From Oxalobacter vibrioformis (GTDB taxonomy: Bacteria; Pseudomonadota; Gammaproteobacteria; Burkholderiales; Burkholderiaceae_D), in contig NZ_CP098242.1 in assembly GCF_027118995.1 (NCBI RefSeq), positions 434,001-498,000 of the forward strand: a DNA stretch of 64,000 nucleotides, in the 5' to 3' direction. Shown piece after piece: positions 62,701 through 64,000 of the stretch (positions within the stretch are counted from its first letter, which is position 1; each line of letters begins with the position of its first letter). The notes below the pieces were generated by a model. It did no database searches, was not told the DNA's origin, and was given only the letters and a program-made list of their open reading frames with translations. The translations under genes were made by a program, and so were the position numbers.

Positions 62701-64000
62701 CTGGATATCGTGCGGCAAATGCTTCAGGCTCATGCCTACTGGTATCGGAAGGGGCTGCAGGTGGACCTGATTATCTGGAATGAAGACAACGCCGGATACC
62801 GTCAAATGCTTCAGGAACAGATCATGGGCATGATCGCGGCCATCCATCCGGCCAACGAGATGAACCGCCCTGGCGGTATTTTCCTGAGACAGGCCGAGCA
62901 TATATCTGCAGAGGACCGGATACTCATCTCATCTGTTGCACGGCTCATTATCTCCGATACCGATGGCCCGCTGGCGATGCAGATACAGACAGCTGAGCGG
63001 CCCGAGCGACGAAAATTTATCCCGCTGGCGCCAACCAGGAACTTTACGCCAAAAAGCTTCAACCGGATGCGCAATGACAATCTCCTGCTCTCTAACGGGA
63101 TAGGTGGATTTACGCCTGACGGCAAAGAGTATGTCATGATTGTCTCGAGGGAAAAGCAGACACCGGCTCCGTGGGTCAACATCCTTGCCAATCCGCATTT
63201 CGGCTGTGTCATATCGGAAAACGGACAATCCTACACCTGGCAGGATAACGCGCATGAATTCCGGCTGACCCCCTGGAGCAATGATCCGGTCAGCGATACC
63301 GGCGGAGAAGTATTCTATCTGCGTGATGAGGAAACCGGGCATTACTGGTCTCCGACCCCACTTCCGGCCTCGGGAAACGGAGAATACCGATGCCGTCATG
63401 GTTTCGGATACAGTGTATTCGAGCATGCGGAAGATGGCATTCACTCTGAACTCTGGGTTTACGTGGCACTGAATGCCAATATCAAGTATGCCGTCCTGAA
63501 AGTGAAAAATGAATCCGGATTCACCCGGCACCTTTCGGCAACAGGCTATGTGGAATGGGTGATGGGCGGGTTGCGTGAAAAAAACCAGATGCATGTCATC
63601 ACCGAAGCTGATCCGAAAACAGGCGCCATTTTTGCCAGAAATGCCTACAACACGGAATTTGCCGACCGGATTGCTTTTTTCGCAACAACCAGCCCAAGCC
63701 GGACCATTACCGGCAACCGCGCTGAATTCATCGGCCGCAACAGAACCCTGGCCAATCCTGTTGCCATGACAAGGGCACACCTGTCCAATCGCGTCGGAGC
63801 AGGTTACGACCCCTGCGGCGCCATTCACGTTCCGTTCACGCTGGAAAACGGGCAAGAACGGAATATCCAGTTCATGCTGGGAACAGCAGGAAGGCGCAGT
63901 GCCGATGCCAGCGAACTGGTTCAGCGTTTCAGCGGCAACAATGCGGCTGATGCCATCCTGATGCAGGTAACCAAGCACTGGGAACGTGTGCTCGGTGCGG
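56704..64000 (+). CDS. cyclic beta-1,2-glucan synthase-type protein (NdvB/Cgs), C-terminus cut
   Basis: One open frame of at least 2432 codons without stop. It begins at a TTG (56704) with GAGG seven bases before; an in-frame TGA ends one codon earlier, so no longer start exists. Order: N-terminal region (YLIDEEI, LPKLASGP, LLTMGELWAIPIMLRLALIENLRR split), membrane helices near residues 425-485, a GT84 glycosyltransferase with DSD at 644-646 and RRHRW at 789-793, more helices at about 840-1005, a glycoamylase-like domain near 1455-1590 (GISESGYFAFD), then two GT36-type domains. Rhizobial and Brucella relatives (about 2800 residues) make periplasmic cyclic glucans from UDP-glucose. The phosphorylase end lies beyond the window. 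Confidence 0.9.
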   Translation, partial: MKIISKLWELSGSPLFFLKKNEGGHDQAEIFQYEEEPLRSELLSTSQMGQYGKFLAGKHILDRKKTPDRLLPRLAENETVLHRVFNLLSSAVKSENRITPAAEWLLDNYYLIDEEIQTAKRHLPSQYSKELPKLASGPSEGRPRVYDLALEIVSHGDGRIDAGKITAFISAYQSVALLTMGELWAIPIMLRLALIENLRRVAVRVAISRKHHELAEEWVQKFLDTAENNPADLILQVADLARSHPPMVSAFVAEMTRRLQSQKAILTLPLAWISERLSETGMTIEQLVVLETQRQAADQVSISNSIASIRLLGSMDWHAFFESVSPVEQTLKTDPAGIYSEMDFHSRDYYRHLIEKIAKHSPFTENEVAEKAIEMAHRNASRDEAEPRFSHVGYYLAAEGLPLLEEITGMRKTLGESIMGWFTGSRVFAYIGSIIVLSVLFTAGMLSLTAAPAFPMWFRILLGITTLIASSQLAVSLVNWIAMLAAPSVPLPRMDFSKGIPDGCETLIAIPCMLINKENIDKLCETLEIHYLGNRDEKLHFCLLSDFLDADTGSAATDDELVQYVKEKIEELNRQYKNDDSAPFWLLHRPRRFNDRENVWMGYERKRGKLEELNAFLRRRSSGFSVRIGDFRHVERIRFVITLDSDTHLFRDTARQFIATLAHPLNRAVYDEKDQVVTRGYGILQPRVASSLPGSHASIYERLNSGDAGIDPYTRTVSDVYQDLFGEGSFIGKGIYDVDAVSYALNGRLPQNRVLSHDLLEGCYARSGLVSDVPLYEKYPADYISDVKRRHRWIRGDWQLINWLLPFVPDALSSAKGKRRANPLSALSHWKLFDNLRRSLVPPAMIFLFAAAWSVLKPAWAWTLGLLAVFFLHPLLLFMMELIVKRRGIDIKQHLSACMTATNRHCSNVFLNFMALPHEASYHTDAILRTLWRTTVSHRHLLEWIPSGQVKSDSENPMAYLQMMWFAPFFSLATAIAVFLVKPVSLIIAAPFLLLWLCSPLISWRISQPVRHEEKALSSEQTLYLRKLARRIWAFFDAYVGPEDNWLPPDNVQEMPQYGMAGEISIPEEVPGDAAEIVIAHRTSPTNIGMALLAYLAACDFGYIPVGQLIGRTQNTFASMQKLDRYCGHFYNWYDTQTLKTIQNPLYISTVDSGNLAGHLLPLKSGLLGLIHQRVITPCLANGIFDTFSLFSETAEKNSARMEKIRMLLEKPAEGVHQTLHEICHHLEQLTHAVEQIIPETTHNIDSPAAFWGNALLSQCRQIQDEIVTLMPWVTIPYWQNNPDRFEKLNHISTLDELAHYPETLIPEIISAQKQTQHEEKAFLNILSERVSAAGKNAAARISQLRVLAQQADEFAQMDFRFLLNPTTKLLTIGFNVTDKKRDNSYYDLLASEARLSSFVTIAQGQIPQDNWFALGRKLTVVGKDAILLSWSGSMFEYLMPQLVMPVYEDTLLDQTHRMAVKKQIEYGTDRRVPWGISESGYFAFDARLNYQYRAFGVPGLGLKRGLGDDLVIAPYATMLALMVDPQAACENLIRLEKDGYSGKFGLFEAIDFTPSRLTRGQEPAVIRSFMAHHQGMGFLSLLYLLMDKPMQKRFEAEPGFQATIPLLHERVPKNVPYFELAPGHATTHLASIAGEMPSRIYSTANTPLPEVQLLSNGHYHVMLTNAGGGYSRFKDIAVSRWYEDAVQDNWGTWFYLRDREAGEFWSTTYQPVKKQHTAYEVIFSEGRAEYRSRENDIEAYSEVVVCPEEDMEIRRHKITNHSAKDRRIEFTCYAEIVIAPRNADMAHPAFSKLFVQTEIVREHKAVISTRRPRAAGEKPPYAFHMLVAHEMEQTDISYETSRLKFIGRGNTTANPAALTSYEPLSESEGSVLDPVAVIRHQLTLPPGESVTIDYVCGIADDRENCMRMIEKYDDMNLSDRALELAWTHSQVLLHQLNADESDAQLYARLAGAILYANRSLRAESGILIKNNRGQQGLWGYAISGDLPIVLLQIRDQENLDIVRQMLQAHAYWYRKGLQVDLIIWNEDNAGYRQMLQEQIMGMIAAIHPANEMNRPGGIFLRQAEHISAEDRILISSVARLIISDTDGPLAMQIQTAERPERRKFIPLAPTRNFTPKSFNRMRNDNLLLSNGIGGFTPDGKEYVMIVSREKQTPAPWVNILANPHFGCVISENGQSYTWQDNAHEFRLTPWSNDPVSDTGGEVFYLRDEETGHYWSPTPLPASGNGEYRCRHGFGYSVFEHAEDGIHSELWVYVALNANIKYAVLKVKNESGFTRHLSATGYVEWVMGGLREKNQMHVITEADPKTGAIFARNAYNTEFADRIAFFATTSPSRTITGNRAEFIGRNRTLANPVAMTRAHLSNRVGAGYDPCGAIHVPFTLENGQERNIQFMLGTAGRRSADASELVQRFSGNNAADAILMQVTKHWERVLGA

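Noticed and set aside
62929..63978. 349-residue minus-strand frame
   Set aside because: Antisense to the glucan synthase C-terminal domains; no family motifs.

Overview
This is a 64 kb chromosomal window of about half G+C (by eye). It looks like a betaproteobacterium of the Burkholderiales, probably Oxalobacteraceae. The evidence is gene order and protein flavour: rpsB-tsf-pyrH-frr-uppS-cdsA-dxr-rseP-bamA-ompH-lpxD-fabZ-lpxA-lpxB-rnhB-SpoU methyltransferase in one direction, divergent ppsA/ppsR, tig-clpP-clpX-lon, and an rnfB-like gene beside nth. The genus is inference. I saw no rRNA, tRNA or CRISPR array.

Left third (1-23 kb) is mixed, partly accessory DNA. It holds the start of an iron-type alcohol dehydrogenase, a small HTH protein, a membrane coiled-coil protein followed by a DUF1287 gene broken by an in-frame amber codon, two nitroreductase-family genes, and an IS1182-family element that inserted in their terminator and duplicated the whole hairpin. 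Next come a V4R-domain/diguanylate-cyclase pair, a META lipoprotein, a glutaredoxin-like protein, a zinc alcohol dehydrogenase, a small membrane protein with NPIV repeats, a Cro/CI-S24 repressor with four matching operator-like palindromes, two tandem DUF3829 proteins, an MscS-type channel, an Imm17-like gene with an in-frame UGA, a Bcr-type MFS exporter, a BamE-like lipoprotein, class I fumarase, murI with an MliC-type lysozyme inhibitor, a metallo-beta-lactamase-fold enzyme with a thiamine-binding-type protein, and an SPFH/NfeD pair. Four copies of a short inverted-repeat element (MITE-like, about 71-179 bp) lie between genes here and nowhere else in the window.

Middle (23-43 kb) is core: PEP synthase and its regulator, then a long minus-strand cluster running from ribosomal protein S2 through isoprenoid, phospholipid, outer-membrane assembly and lipid A genes. 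rpsB, tsf and pyrH are separated by intrinsic terminators.

Right third (43-64 kb): the NAD(P)HX repair enzyme, the tig-clpP-clpX-lon proteostasis block, a ferredoxin with its NADP reductase, a soluble RnfB-like ferredoxin, endonuclease III, rluB and scpB. The last 7.3 kb is one open frame with a TTG start and no stop before the window edge, encoding a very large cyclic beta-1,2-glucan synthase-type protein.
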